From assembly GCA_031310005.1 (NCBI GenBank), contig CM062381.1, forward strand, positions 1,240,001 to 1,304,000: a stretch of 64,000 bases of DNA. The letters are read 5' to 3'. A program made the position numbers and the translations under genes. The notes under the pieces are model-generated. The model was given only the letters and a program-made list of their open reading frames with translations. It was not told the origin of the DNA and did no database searches. The DNA is from Dactylellina haptotyla (Eukaryota > Ascomycota > Orbiliomycetes > Orbiliales > Orbiliaceae). This document shows, piece by piece, positions 43,786 to 56,800 of the stretch (position 1 is its first letter; each line of letters begins with the position of its first letter).

Positions 43786-44215
43786 TTTGATAGTATGAGG
43801 GCAGCGCTACTATCTATCGTGATTCATGACGGGTCGTGTGGGAGCGGCAGAACATACGGATGTCGTTCTTTACTTCATCACGCTGGTGGTGGACTGAGGT
43901 GAGGTGAAGTTTCGCATGTGGCGCGGTGTCAAGCAGATGAAAATTACCAGCCACACCTAACGACTAACAACACAGGACCCAGGACGGAATTCAGTTTGTA
44001 TGTGCTGTGTAGGCGTAATGAGAGACTACGGATTGGAATCTTGAGAGTAGGGGAATGGGTCAGGACGCTTGGGGTATTCTAACGCTAGGCTCGTTCACTT
44101 GGGAACTACTTTGAGGAGCAACATGCGTCTTGGCCAAATTCAGTGGAGCATGTATCAATATAAAGAGCGGTCGCTTGTTGCTTTAATTTTGATCGATGTG
44201 CTAGTATAGAACATG
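43786..44215. other. CMC1 promoter and 3' flank of CSN12
   Basis: 430 bp with no supportable gene. Confidence 0.5.
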
Positions 44216-45784
44216 CTAAACACCGGTATCCGGGAATGCATTGGTTCCACTAAGAACAACCATTCCCCTCTCCCTTGAAATATAGCCCTTGATATACCCT
44301 TTGTACATCATATTCGCCAAAAAGCACTCGACCTCTTCCGTCTCCACATCTACACCACTCTTCCAACTTACAGCAGCTCTAAAGTGGTCGACCGGGATTC
44401 TTGTCTTCGAATCCCCAGCAGATAAATACACCTTCCTGAATAAATTTCGTAATGTGATGTCCCGTCCACGTTCTAATGTTAAGAATATGCGCTTCTTGAC
44501 AAACCAGTCTTCGCCTTTGGCGAGATTTTCGTCATACCCGCGGAGGTCACCGCCTTTGATACATTTCGTAAACGGCAGGAATACCGCTTCCAGGGAAGGA
44601 TAGGGTTCTAGAAGTGCCGCTGAGGGAAGTTGGCGCCGGGTTAATAGTTTTGTAGGGATTAGGTATGTCAATATCAACCTAGATATCGTTAGTTTCTCGA
44701 GATCATGGAAATAAAGATTCAGGTTTTCTTACTCCTTATTTTTTTGGGCATCCTTATGACAAAGTCTATAAGCCATTTCGAGGTGTTCTTCGGCCTTGAA
44801 GTAATCTTCGTCTAAGAATGCAATAACACCGCAGTAGTACTTGAAAGTGACAACGTCAGAGGTTCGAAAGGAGAGGAGATCGGGCATTTCTGTGGTGTTC
44901 GCAACCAAGGCTTTTAGAATATTTTTCGATAGCGTTATCGCGTTGAGCTGTCCCCATTTGTCAGTCATTTGGATACCGGCGTGGAATCATTACTAAGGTC
45001 ATACTTTGAAATATGTTTTAAACAATATATTGATGATGTAATATGTTCCCCATTTTCTGCTCTGCGCAAGTTCGGCCCTGTTCATATGTTAGAACTCCTG
45101 GAAATCGAGCAAAATTCTAACCATATAGATGATATACCTGTCATTCAGACACACGTTGAACGCGCGGTTGATGACCCTGGCGGCTTCCTCAAGCTGTTTC
45201 CAGGTATCTTCTCCCGCCGACCTCTTCGCCTCATCCGCTCGTATCGCTACGTATCGCAGATACTTGCAGGCTGTGTATAGAACTTCAAGCTGCCACACTT
45301 CCCATCCGGAGTTCTGAAATCCTCGTATGACTGCTCTGCCCAATTCGCCCCGTTAGTCTTCCACCAAACCCCCCAAGTTGATCGGAAGCGCTATTAAGTC
45401 CAAGTATGAACCGGACGTACTGCGTCATATCCTTCATTCCAGCGAACACCTGTCCCCACTCGACCTCATCGTAGCGCTCCAAGGCCTGCGCAACCTTCCA
45501 GAAGGCAACGTAAACCTCCGCCCAAGCTTCTAGTCCATTTTTATTGGTGATTTTAGGCCGGGTAGAGTTGTTCTCGTATTCCAGGGCGCGGAAGATGTCT
45601 TCGGCGACGCGGGCAGAGTTCGTACTGTAGGCAAATTCCTCGAGGTCGGTGTTTGTGAGGGAGATGGTGGAGGCGAGGAGCTTGCCGTTTTCTTCGGCGT
45701 GAGCAAGGCGCCAGGCGCGTCTGTCATTGTTAGTGGAGATACGAAAAAGGATGGAGGCTAAAAAGCTTACATCAAGGATTCCAT
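44216..45784 (-). CDS. CSN12: PCI-domain protein CSN12
   Basis: A PCI-domain protein associated with the COP9 signalosome in fungi and related to the Thp1 subunit of the TREX-2 mRNA export complex. Six exons on the minus strand: 45784-45771, 45720-45421, 45335-45138, 45077-45005, 44947-44733 and 44678-44216. They sum to 1263 nt and 420 residues with frame kept throughout. Diagnostic stretches include ARVINRAFNVCLNDRAELAQ, SRKWGTYYIINILFKTYFK and the PCI core LRNLFRKVYLSAGD (about residues 325-340), ending GMVVLSGTNAFP. The first exon codes fewer than five residues. Assignment is firm; the exact complex in this organism is inferred from the family. Confidence 0.92.
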
Positions 45785-46679
45785 GTTGCTTAACGTGTAT
45801 GATATAGTAAAAGAAGAGCTATGAAATCATCTTCGACGAGGATGTCCGGGGTTGGTCTCGATGTTTCTTGGCTCGATCGCCTTTCTGCTCGGAAAATGAT
45901 GTGGCTTGGAAATGAGGCGGGTTGAAAGCAGTAGCCCAAGCCCAAGCCCAACCCAAAACACGACCAACCCAAAGACTTATCGAGACATGTATTCGGTTCG
46001 GACGATTTCCCAACCACACCGAACTCGGTAATATTGGTCACTAAAATACCTTCTTTGTATTCTTTGAGTAAAACTAGCTAGGAATTCAGCTGATATGAGA
46101 ACATGTTTACTAAAATATCCGGAATATAGAAGAAATCCCATGATAAATACCCCTGTCTAATTCTAGCTAGCACCAATTTGGGCACATCATTCGATGGGAA
46201 ATAAATCGGGTGTATAATGAAGCCGAATACCCTTATTTAAAGTTCGATAGAGAGGCAGAAGAAATTTCTACTATTCTCGCGAGGCTAAAAAGCAGATAAT
46301 TCTCTATGTAGTATTTTTATGAAGGAAATTGTATAAAAGCGAACCCATTGTAAATTCACAGGATGGTTTCATAAAGAACCAGACGAGTAGATGAAGAGAA
46401 CCAAAATGAAAATGACGAAAATCAGGTGGAGCAAGATTTCAAAAAGAAGTGTGTAGCCCGGAAGGAAATAAGTACACAATCCGTGAACGCGTGTACGATA
46501 TCTATGAAAACGATACTGAAGTCTATGGAAACTGGGCACCAACCAAAAAAGGAAGAAAGATTTTTTTCGAACGCATCGGCTCTGATATCCCTGAACCGCT
46601 TCTTATTGGAAAATCATGAAAAACGGCGACGCGGGATAGTCCACGTGTTGGTTTTTCCGACTAAATTTGGCTACAAGAC
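45785..46679. other. Intergenic region, no gene seen
   Basis: The CSN12 promoter and the 3' flank of the next minus-strand gene. A CCCAAG-rich stretch lies at about 45928-45975. The plus-strand frame at 46426-46890 runs antisense into the neighbouring gene and is not credible. Confidence 0.5.
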
Positions 46680-48068
46680 CTACTCCCGGCGGAATCTCAG
46701 CTTTTCGGCAGCATCAGGGTCTTCAGATAGGGTAAAGGGACCATCTTTATCGTCGTCTTCATCCTCCCCCTCAGAGTCGCCACCGTCAGGGATGACATTA
46801 GACTCATCTTCAGGTTCGTCTTCAATTTCTGCCTCATCGCCATTGTCATCGCTACTAGCGCTCACTTCGTCTTCATACTCATCTATTTGAGTCATGGTAG
46901 TGGTGATGGTCTCCGTAACGGTTCTTGCGGGCCGAGTGATCGTAATAGTCTCGCCCTGAGTAGCTGTTTTAGTTACTCTCTTGCCGCCAACAATGACAAC
47001 ATAGACAGTACGCTCTTCTTCGACGATAATGGTCTCAGTCTTGGCTGGTGCAGGAGGCTTAGTGATAACGTCGGTGACTGTAGTCGTGACTTTGTTGGTG
47101 GTGACTTTAGGAACAACCTTTGACACAGTCTCCGTAACCGTTTTTGTCGCCTTCGAAGTTCTTCCACGAAGAGTCTCGGTAACTGTGACTACCCTAACTT
47201 TGACAGGTCTCACTTGTTTGGCTGGAATGCAGGCACCGAATGGTCCGTTCCTTCAGGATGATTGGTTACTGACCAAATATAATTGGGATTAAGTTTGGGG
47301 GACTTACTCAGCTGCATCTTGGCATCGAATTATGCAGATGTCTCTGATACCTGAAAAAGGTCCGTATACCCCACGACAGTTCAAATCCTTAGGTATAGCA
47401 AATCTGTAGCCAGTGATCCTGCGGAGTTTGTCTCGGGTACATGCTCCTTTGGTCTCCTTTCTTCCGCCCTGGATACAACCAACGTTTTTCAACTGTCTGG
47501 TCCAAGATGACGCAGTGCCCTTATAATCAATCCTACAGTTGATCAATCTGTTTTTTCCACTGAATTCTTCGGTGATGACCACAAAAGTTTTGCCTGGGGC
47601 AATTCTAGGTATACCCGTCTTGAGTTTCCTCTTAGTAGCAGGGCAAACTCTGATCCTGTTTTGGCTTGCTTGCAAAGACAGACTCTCTACTTGCTTTGGC
47701 ACAGGGATGCGTGCCTCGGCCGGGGCCATTTTAAAGAATAGTTTGTCTCCCTTCTCCTTCCAGAGTGCGTTTCTATTTCTCTTGTACCAGTTTCCGACAC
47801 TCATACCAGAGAAACCGCATCCATTTGGGAGGTAATTAGTAGATTTGGAACCGTCATGACGAACATAACGGTTGAAAACCGCCACATCTTGCACGCGAGA
47901 AAACCCTGGGCCCTTTCGGTCGTTTTTTTGGTCATATCCAAGACCGTAGCCGTGGATTGATGGTTTATTGCTTCCCCAAGCATCAATGATAACAAGACGG
48001 GCAGATGAAATATGCGCGAAGCCCGCGAGGATCACAGTGGCTGTTGTAAAGAGAGTAGAAAAATGCAT
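46680..48068 (-). CDS. Egh16-like secreted protein with Thr/Val stalk
   Basis: Exons 48068-47308 and 47250-46680 (intron GTAAGT) give 1332 nt and 443 residues. A signal peptide covers about the first 23 residues. The next 240 residues are an Egh16-like domain (the family of appressorium-associated secreted proteins, also called gEgh16 or MAS): HGYGLGYD, DVAVFNRYV, NGCGFSG, several Cys, and the closing CIIRCQDAAENGPFGACIP, which spans the intron and matches the family's conserved RCQ..A..GPFG.C.P ending. After it comes a Thr/Val/Lys-rich stalk (about 270-370, VTETVSKVVPKVTT type), then an acidic tail (Asp/Glu/Ser) ending KLRFRRE. There is no GPI signal. It is probably a cell-wall or surface protein; a role in host or prey contact is inferred from the family only. 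Confidence 0.85.
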
Positions 48069-50000
48069 TTTGGCTTGGTGGATATAACTTTGAAAGTTAA
48101 AAGAGCGAAATAAGATCAGATGTGGGGATCTTGGGACCTTGAATATAAAAGGATTGAATCAATGAGTGGACAAGCAAAAGAATGCTTTGCTATATAGCTG
48201 AAGAGCTGCCTGAGAGACTGATGGTGAAAAAAAAAAGTTTAACCCGCCTTCATCGCTGGTTTATATAGACTGTCAATTCCTATCCTCATGGTTGTAAATA
48301 TAAATGTGTTGTGTTGTGAATACTCATCTGATTCAATAAAAATTTACTGATGAGATAGATCTAGATGATAGGTCGCTTTTGGTTGACAATTAGGTTAAAG
48401 ACACTACTCCAGATAGTTGTTTATGTCGTCCTGCATAGACCATCTTGGCCAAGATTTATGCAACGTGGGTCCAAGGTACTTTGGTACGGCCCGGCTCGGT
48501 TAGATGTCACTTCATGAGGCGAGTGTTCGAACGTTGACAGTCCTTCGGTAGTACCATCCGAACCCCGCCACACAATCGAAAAAGATCTACGGATAGAATA
48601 TTGCCAAATGATATGCTAGGATGCGAGTTATATATCCAAAGACAAGCTTTTTTGGTTTTAGAGGTTCCAAATCCGTGGAGACAGAGGCGTCGAGATAATC
48701 GAAATAAAAGCAAGCAAACAGTAGAATACGCTAAACAGGCACAGATTTACTCTTATGATCCATCAGACGCATATTCGCATATCAAAGATCTTTATATGTA
48801 TACACATACCTACAAAGGACCCTGAGAGCTCTCCTTGTCCTAATTCAAAGCTTGACGTAATTGATGTCAAAGGAATTTGAATTTAGGTTACTGTTGCAAG
48901 CTGTCGCTAAAACATAACTATCCAGACCAATTTGACAGGGGTGGATTCTATTAACATCGCGGAAATTGCAGAGATGATTTGAAAAACCTTATGGTCATTT
49001 AAAGTCAGTCAAACTTACTATTTGTTCAAAAGCTATTGGATTTTATTGACTGCTGAGCCTGTTTAGCATCTCGACAAGAAGCTTTTACGTATTGTATATA
49101 TATGCTAACGCCTCCACGAAAATCAATATTCATTTTACGTTGTTGCTGAATATATTCCAATACTTATCGGCACTGGAGAGAGCTCTGGGGTTTCGAGCTA
49201 CCAAGGCGAACGAATCGGCTGAATGATTATATCTCGGTCATGTAAGCATAATATTTTTAATGCGATCGAATATTTAGTGAGTTTACCCTGGGGTGCATCT
49301 TAGAAACAATTATAGTTGCTTTCTTTTTTATCTTCTTTCCTTCTATATTTCTAGAGCAGCGTCGGTTCATGTTGCCCTAAGTGGTATTTTAGCGGGTTGT
49401 GTTAGTTGTTTGGTGCTGCTTAGCCTGCCTGCTAGGTCTCGCAGGCCAAACAACACAACAAAAATCTGCTAGGTCTGCTTCGCTGAAGCGTTTAGTTCAA
49501 CGCTACCCTGCGAGTGTTTTTTCGTTTCAAACCCAGAAGCTCCATGAAAAAGAGGTTCTCTTTGTTCGTTACAATTGCTATACTATTAGGTTTGCATGAT
49601 GGAGCGGTCTGCGGCTGATGTCCGGTCCTATCTCGCCTAAGCTCAACACACATATATATACTGTGGGAGCCGTGCATATGCTAGAATATTCCGAGTTAGC
49701 ACGGTAAATTGAAGCCACTAATTGTATGAGAATCTCTGTGTAACAGATGGAACAAGTTTAAATTTTATAGCAGGTGGGAGTTCTAAGAGTTGATGAAGAT
49801 TATTTGAGGATACGTCTAAATTGAGAAGACTTATATCTTGGTTGATTTACATGAATACTACGACTAAAAGAGTCTGAGAGTACAGCTTACTAATATAATT
49901 GAGCCTACAGCGATGCTCCCCAGAACTGCTAGCGTACATGAATAAAAAGGGAGGAAAAAGAAAGAAATTATTACTAAATAAGGAATATGAAAGCATCTGA
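48069..50000. other. Intergenic region, no gene seen
   Basis: About 1.9 kb between two minus-strand surface genes, containing the Egh16-like promoter and the adhesin 3' flank. No supportable coding sequence. An inverted GCCTGC...GCAGGC pair lies near 49424-49447. Confidence 0.45.
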
Positions 50001-53000
50001 TTAAGTTTCTTGACCCCAGGCAGGGAACGCGTTGTAATCATCAGTACCATCACAAGGTTTTTGAACCAAAAATGGTGACTTGCTGAAGCCAGAGGTCGAG
50101 AGAACATAATTGTACTGATCATAAATTAGCAAGTCAAGTCCTAATACTCCGCCGCTGTGGGTCCAGGCGATTCTGAGAGGGACATATGCCGGGCCGGTTA
50201 ATGGCACCTGTATGGACTGTTGTTGGAGGGTGGCGGTGCCGCTCGACAGAGCAATGTTAGCGTTGGAATAGTGCCAACCAGATGTAGCCAAATCTCCTAT
50301 CCATAACTGTGCAGTGCTGTTGTCATTAAGCAAGATAGACAATCTAATATTATAAGTTCGAGAAGCTGGAATGTAAACAAAGCCACGATGCATCATGCTG
50401 AAAGTTGAATCCGCCTGGCGAGGAACAAAGAAGTATGGGTTTACGCCTGCGTTGGCGGGGACTCCAGGCATCATGGTAGTGTTGGTTCCGTATGGTGTCA
50501 CAGATTTGACGTAACTTCCGTCTAAGCTGAAAACGCCGGCTCCTAGTTTGTCTTCTGGAACATCGTAAATAGCGACCTCCATGCCAGCGTTCTGGCAAGT
50601 CTGATCCGCGTATGGCAATTCATCGCCGAATGGTCTGGAAAATGGTTGTATATTCGGGTCACAAAACCCGCTTGAAATATACTCAGAAGTTTCAAGAGGG
50701 TTGGCATAGAAGATTCCATCAGCACCCTCGATCGAAAACTGGAATTCACCATGTGCTTGCGGTTGACTGCCATCCGTCCCGATAATTCTGAATGGTAAGT
50801 AGCTACCAGCTGTTAGTGCAGCTTCGAAGGTAGCATTTATGAGACCTGATCCATATGTTAGGACACCCTTGGCGTCCCAATTGTCGTTATTCCAACCCGT
50901 ACGGGCCTTGTCTCCTGTCCAGAGCCAAGCTCCGTCGTTTATATTTATAAGTTTAAGGGTATAATTTTGGGTCACAGGAACCCGGAAAAATCCTCGATAC
51001 ATTATTGTACCTGTAATCGTTCTGGGAGTAAATCCGGGTGGACTGGTGCAAGGTACGGCACAACCAATGATACCCAACGGTATTTGTTCGACTGGTACCT
51101 TTGAAGCGAAGTACGTGACGTCGTAGCCAGGAAGGACCACTGTTGCCGAATTCGGCCAAGGGTTCTCATACCAAGCTGCACCTGAATCGGGTTCACAAGA
51201 ACCTTGCGGATCAACTTCATCCACATCTTCTCCGAATGGTCGATCGAAGTCCTGGATGTTTGGATCACAAACGCTGGATACGAAATAAGGAGATGTTTGA
51301 AGTGACCTTACGAGTTTATAGCCGTCGGCGCCGACTACTTCGAAGTTGAATTGACCACCACCTTGCCCATCGGCCCATTGGAGTCTGAACGGTAGGTACG
51401 TTCCGGCCGTCAAAGTTTGCGTCCAATTAACCTTTCCGAGTCCTGTGGTATACGAATCTTTGATGGTCGCATCCGTGTTGTTTGTATTCCATCCGTAGTA
51501 CGCCTTTTGTCCCGTCCAGAAGAAAACACCATCATTTACATTATTCCAGGAAAATGTATAACTTTGCGTTTTGGGGATGAATAAGAACCCTCGCCACATA
51601 AGTGTTGTCAGATATGAGGTTCTGGGAGAGAACGAAAAAGGTTTCGTGCATGGCGCAGTGCAACCAACGACAGTTATGTCTCTTGTTTCGATAGGCGGGA
51701 CTGTTCCGAAGTAAGTGGTATTATAACCATCGAGGACGATAAATTTGGATGCGTTGTTTTCAAATGGATTATACCAGATACCAGCCATAGAGCCGGCATT
51801 GTTACAAGTGACGTCTGGTTGCAAGAGGTTGTCGCAGCTATCTTGCACCACATAGGCTGACGGCAAATTGTTTGGTTCCACGTAGCTGAATCCATTGGCA
51901 TCTTTGATTTCGAGGGCAAACCTTCCTGTGCCACTGGTATCTCCATAGAGGATTCTGATCGGCGTGTAAGTGTTCTCCGTTAATTGAAGCGAAAATGTAG
52001 TAGTTCCATAATTGTACGCGTCCGCATTGTCGCGTGTCCAGCCGTTTTCTAACGCCTTTTGCCCCGTCCATACAAATCCCCAGTCCACTGCGTAAGACAG
52101 AGTAAATGTATATGTGCCATTAAACGGTGCAAAGAAATAGCCATTGTAGTTCAAAGCGAGAGGGCTAGTTTGCGCGGTAAGACCCCCAGGAAGACTTGCA
52201 GCCGATGCAAATCCGATCACGCTAGTGGTGCTAGAGTTAGTTGGCTCTGCGGTGTGGAAGTATATGGGGTCGAAGGAGGCAGCGGGAGATCCTGGGCCCC
52301 ATTGGTGAGTATATTGAGAAATCTGAAGCCCGGCGTTATTGCATGTGCTGGATGGAATCGGAAATTCTTGTCCAAACGGCGGGAATGGGTCTGCGATACC
52401 GTCACATGATCGAGAAATGAGGAAGTCTGAAGGAGTATGAGTCCGAGCGTAAACAATGCCATCAGCACCAGTGATATCCAAGTCGTACAACGCCGCACCT
52501 CCCCCATTGCCATAAATGACTCTGAGCGGCATATAATCACCCGCATTCAGACTAACTTGAAAGGATTGAGGTGGAGGGGGTCCTTGACTAAATTCAGCGA
52601 TAATGTCTGCATTCGATCTAGACCATTTCGTATAGGCTTTCTCTCCAGCCCAAATTCCCAATCTATCATCTACATTGTAGGATTGGATAGTGTAGGTTTG
52701 TGTGGTATTGGCATAGAAATAGCCTCGGAAATTTAGCGCATAGACTGCGCCACCTTGGAAAGTAGCCCGCGTAGCAAATCCATAAGGCGGGTTTGGATTT
52801 TGTTGATCACCAAACCCTAGAATGTTTATTGTCTTATTATCATATGGTTTGATACCGCCAAAATATTCATAGATCCAGCCTGCAGCACTAGCACCCACCG
52901 CATTCAGGAAAGGACTTTCGTATATAGCTATTTGCATACCCCCATTAGAACAAGACAGATCTGCTGTGGGCTCTGGTGTTGCAAAGTCGATGATGCTAAT

Positions 53001-53880
53001 TGTGCCCGAAATATTAGTTGGATCTGGGAAGATGGTTGTCGTGGATGGAGCGGTGCCAGTGGCCCGTTGAGTGACAGTTGTACGTTTTTGCGTCACGAAT
53101 GTAATTACAGAGATAGTGCCCGAGTTATTGATAATGGTGGACCCTGAACCATCAGTAGGATAGACGGTAGTGATGGAAGTGCTACTACCGACTTGGGTGA
53201 CGGTTGTGATAGGTTGGGAAATGAAATCAATAATAGTGATCGTGTCGGAACCATCGGTAATAGTCGCACCAGTATTATCAGTAGGGAATACGGTAGTGAC
53301 ATAATCGCTTGTCCCGGCCCTGGTAATCGTCACAATTGGTTGAGTAATATAATTTATAACCGTCACAGTGTGTCCGGAGTCAGAGAGAGTTGAGCCTTGG
53401 GAGTCGGTAGGGTAGGCTGTAGTCGTGTATCGGGAGGATCCTACTCTTGTGATAGTTGTGGTAGGCTGGGGGAGGACTGTAATTACAATGCTGACAGTTC
53501 CTGACCCATCGCTGAGGGTTGAACCAGACCCGTCTGTAGGGAACCGGGTTGTTGTCCCAACCGTCGGACCTATACTCGTAACAGTGACCACAGGCTGCGT
53601 TATTCGAACCGTAGCGGTACCCTCGGAGCCGTCGGTAACCGTCGATCCCGCACTATTTGTCGGGAACTGGGTCTCTCTTCCAGCAGCGGGGCCAGTTATA
53701 ATGACCGTTGTGGTTGGTCCTGGAAGCTTTGTCACGATTACACTTACGGTCCCAGACCCATCACCTAGAGTAACACCGGCACTGTTCGTTGGGTACTTGG
53801 TGGTAGTGCCAACTGTCGGTCCGACGGTGGTTACGGTAACTATCTGTTGCGTGATAACAACAGTGTAAGGTTCTGAGCCA
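50001..53880 (-). CDS. Adhesin 3' part: last stalk repeats and five GLEYA/PA14 domains
   Basis: Same gene as the stalk entry, in the frame reached if one copy of the 92-bp duplication is removed. An ATG at 53735 lies inside a repeat and is unlikely to be a natural start. About 250 residues of stalk repeats are followed by five domains of about 195 residues (first begins near 52964). Each has the same order: a Cys-Asn-Asn-Ala-Gly-like entry, YRGFFxxPxTQxYT, W(T/A)GxKA...W..(D/N)N.D, TAGxYLPFR, and ADG. This is the PA14/GLEYA lectin fold used by yeast-type adhesins and flocculins to bind glycans. Domain 5 is the most diverged. The protein ends AFPAWGQET with no GPI-anchor signal or membrane span, so these would be distal binding domains on an N-terminally held stalk. 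Confidence 0.85.
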
Positions 53881-56800
53881 TCCGTAATCGTTGAACCAGC
53901 ATTGTCAGTTGGATACTTGGTTGTCGTTCCGGGGGCTGGCCCTTGGGTTATTTCTGTGACTGGCTGTCCGGGTCCGTAATCGTTGAACCAGCATTGTCAG
54001 TTGGATACTTGGTTGTCGTTCCGGGGGCTGGCCCTTGGGTTATTTCTGTGACTGGCTGTCCGGGCACCCTAGTAATTACAACGGTAACAGTACCGGAACC
54101 ATCAGTCAAAGTCGAACCAGCAGCATTTGTCGGTAACTTCGTAGTAGTCCCAGCATTTGGTCCAGTAGTAGTCACAGTTACTATCACTTGGGTGATTACA
54201 ACCGTATATGGCTCGGAACCATCAGTGATAGTTGATCCCAAACTATTAGTAGGGTAATTGGTCGTGGTTCCGGCTACCGGGCCAGCCGTGACGACTGTAA
54301 CAGGTGGACTCGGAACGGCGGTTATCACGACAGTGATGGTACCAGAACCATCGGTCAGAGTAGAACCGGCGGCATTTGTTGGAAGCCTAGTTGTCGTTCC
54401 AGCGATAGGACCAGGAGTTGTAACTGTTAAAATAGCCTGAGTGATAACGACGGTGTATGGTTCGGAACCGTCAGTGATAGTAGAGCCTGCACTGTTCGTT
54501 GGGTATCTGGTAGTGGTACCCGCGACTGGGCCTTGGGTGATCATTGTGACTGGCTGTCCAGGGACCGCAGTTACAACAACAGTGATAGTACCAGAGCCAT
54601 CGGTTAGAGTAGAACCGGCGGCATTCGTTGGAAGCCTAGTTGTCGTTCCAGCGATAGGACCAGGAGTTGTAACTGTTAAAATAGCCTGAGTGATAACGAT
54701 GGTGTATGGTTCCGAACCATCTGTGATAGTAGAGCCTGCGTTATTGATTGGGTATCTTGTAGTAGTGCCAGGAACGGGTCCTGCTGTAATAACTGTTACA
54801 GGTTGTCCAGGTACAGCGGTTACAACAACAGTGATAGTACCCGAACCATCAGTTAGGGTAAAACCGGCGGCATTCGTAGGGAGTTTCGTAGTAGTTCCAA
54901 CTATTGGACCTTGGGTTGTAACCGTCACAATAGCCTGAGTGATAACGACGGTGTATGGTTCCGAACCATCTGTGATAGTAGAGCCTGCGTTATTGATTGG
55001 GTATCTTGTAGTAGTGCCAGGAACGGGTCCTGCTGTAATAACTGTTACAGGTTGTCCAGGTACAGCGGTTATCACAACAGTGATGGTACCAATCACAATT
55101 GTAGACCCATTACTATCTGTGGGGAATCTTGTGGTCGTACCAGCGACGGGACCCTGGGTTGTGATGGTTGTAACCGGCTGGACTACCACTGATGTTACGA
55201 CAACCGTGATCGTCCCGGACCCATCAGTGATAGTGGATCCATTGCTATCCGTGGGAAGCTTGGTGGTAGTACCAGCTATCGGCCCTGGCGTTGTTACTGT
55301 TACTATGCCCTGGGTTACTACAACGGTGTATGGCTCTGAGCCATCAGTGATAGTAGATCCATTGCTATCCGTAGGATACTTGGTAGTAGTACCAGCGACC
55401 GGTCCTTGGGTTACAACAGTAACCGGCTGCCCTGGAACGGCTGTGATTACGACGGTAACCGTGCCGGACCCGTCGGTGATAGTGGATCCATTGCTATCCG
55501 TGGGAAGCTTGGTGGTAGTACCAGCTATCGGCCCTGGCGTTGTTACTGTTACTATGCCCTGGGTTACTACAACGGTGTATGGCTCTGAGCCATCAGTGAT
55601 AGTAGATCCATTGCTATCCGTAGGATACTTGGTAGTAGTACCAGCGACTGGTCCTTGGGTTATAACAGTAACCGGCTGCCCTGGAACGGCCGTGATTACG
55701 ACAGTGACCGTGCCGGACCCATCGGTGATAGTTGAGCCATTACTATCCGTAGGCAGTTTTGTTGTTGTCCCTGCTTGCGGACCCGCCGTTGTGATAGTTG
55801 TAATTGCCTGAGTAATATAAACAATCTCCGAAATAGTTATCGCTCCAGTGGTTATTGGGGCACCGTTGGAATCTGTTGGAAATACGGTAGTTGTGCGAGG
55901 ATTACTATCCACTCGGGTAACCGTAGTGGTGACGGGGTCTGCCTCTGTTATATATGTGATGACAGTGATAGTTCCTGAGCTATCAGTGATTGGTGCTCCA
56001 TTAGAGTTGGTAGGGAACGCTGTAGTGACGAAAGTAACACTACCAGTTCTAGTCACGGTAGTAATGGGCTGAACGATACCGACAACCACAGTTATCGTGC
56101 CAGTGCCGTCGGTAATGGTGGAACCAACGGAATTAGTTGGGAAATTCGTAGTTGTGTAGGCACTAGAAGCCAACCTTGTTACCGTTGTGATACGCTGTGG
56201 GGAACCGATGACTACAGTTGCCGGGATCGTTGGATCTGTGAGCGTGGAGCCGGCCGCATCAGTGGGATAAATGGTTGATGTATAGGCTGAACTAGCAAAG
56301 GTCGTCACAGTTGTAAACGGTCTTGGTACGCCCACGATAACAGTGATAGTGCCAGTGCCATCAGTGATAGTGCTACCCGCCGAATTGGTTGGGTATTCCG
56401 TTGTTGTGTATGAAGTTGACGCCGGCCGCGTTACGGTTATAATGGGCTGAATAATGAAGGTTACCACTGTTCTGGTTGCGGAACTGTCCGTGATTGTTGA
56501 GCCCGCACTATCGGTAGGGAATAAGGTTGTGAGTCCAGTAGACGGCCCAACTCTTGTGATCAAAGTTTCTGGCGCTGTAACGAAAGTGATCACAGTCTTG
56601 GTACCTGAACCATCAGTGATAGGGCTACCACTGCTATCTGTAGGAAGAACTGTTGTAAGTCCAGTTGTACTTGCAACTCGCGTTACCGTAACAACGGGCG
56701 GAACAGTAAAGCTGACGAGGAGAATGGGAGGCGAAGTCGGGTTTTCCGTGTTTGATGGATAAATTGTACTCGCATATGGTGTTTCCGCAGTTCCGACAGA

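Noticed and set aside
49399-49599. 66-residue frame with a signal-like start
   Set aside because: It opens with GTG and the hydrophobic stretch is short; no splice support.
53881-54064. The 92-bp duplication as an intron
   Set aside because: Removing exactly one copy by GT-AG splicing requires AGGT in the unit on the minus strand; it has none.
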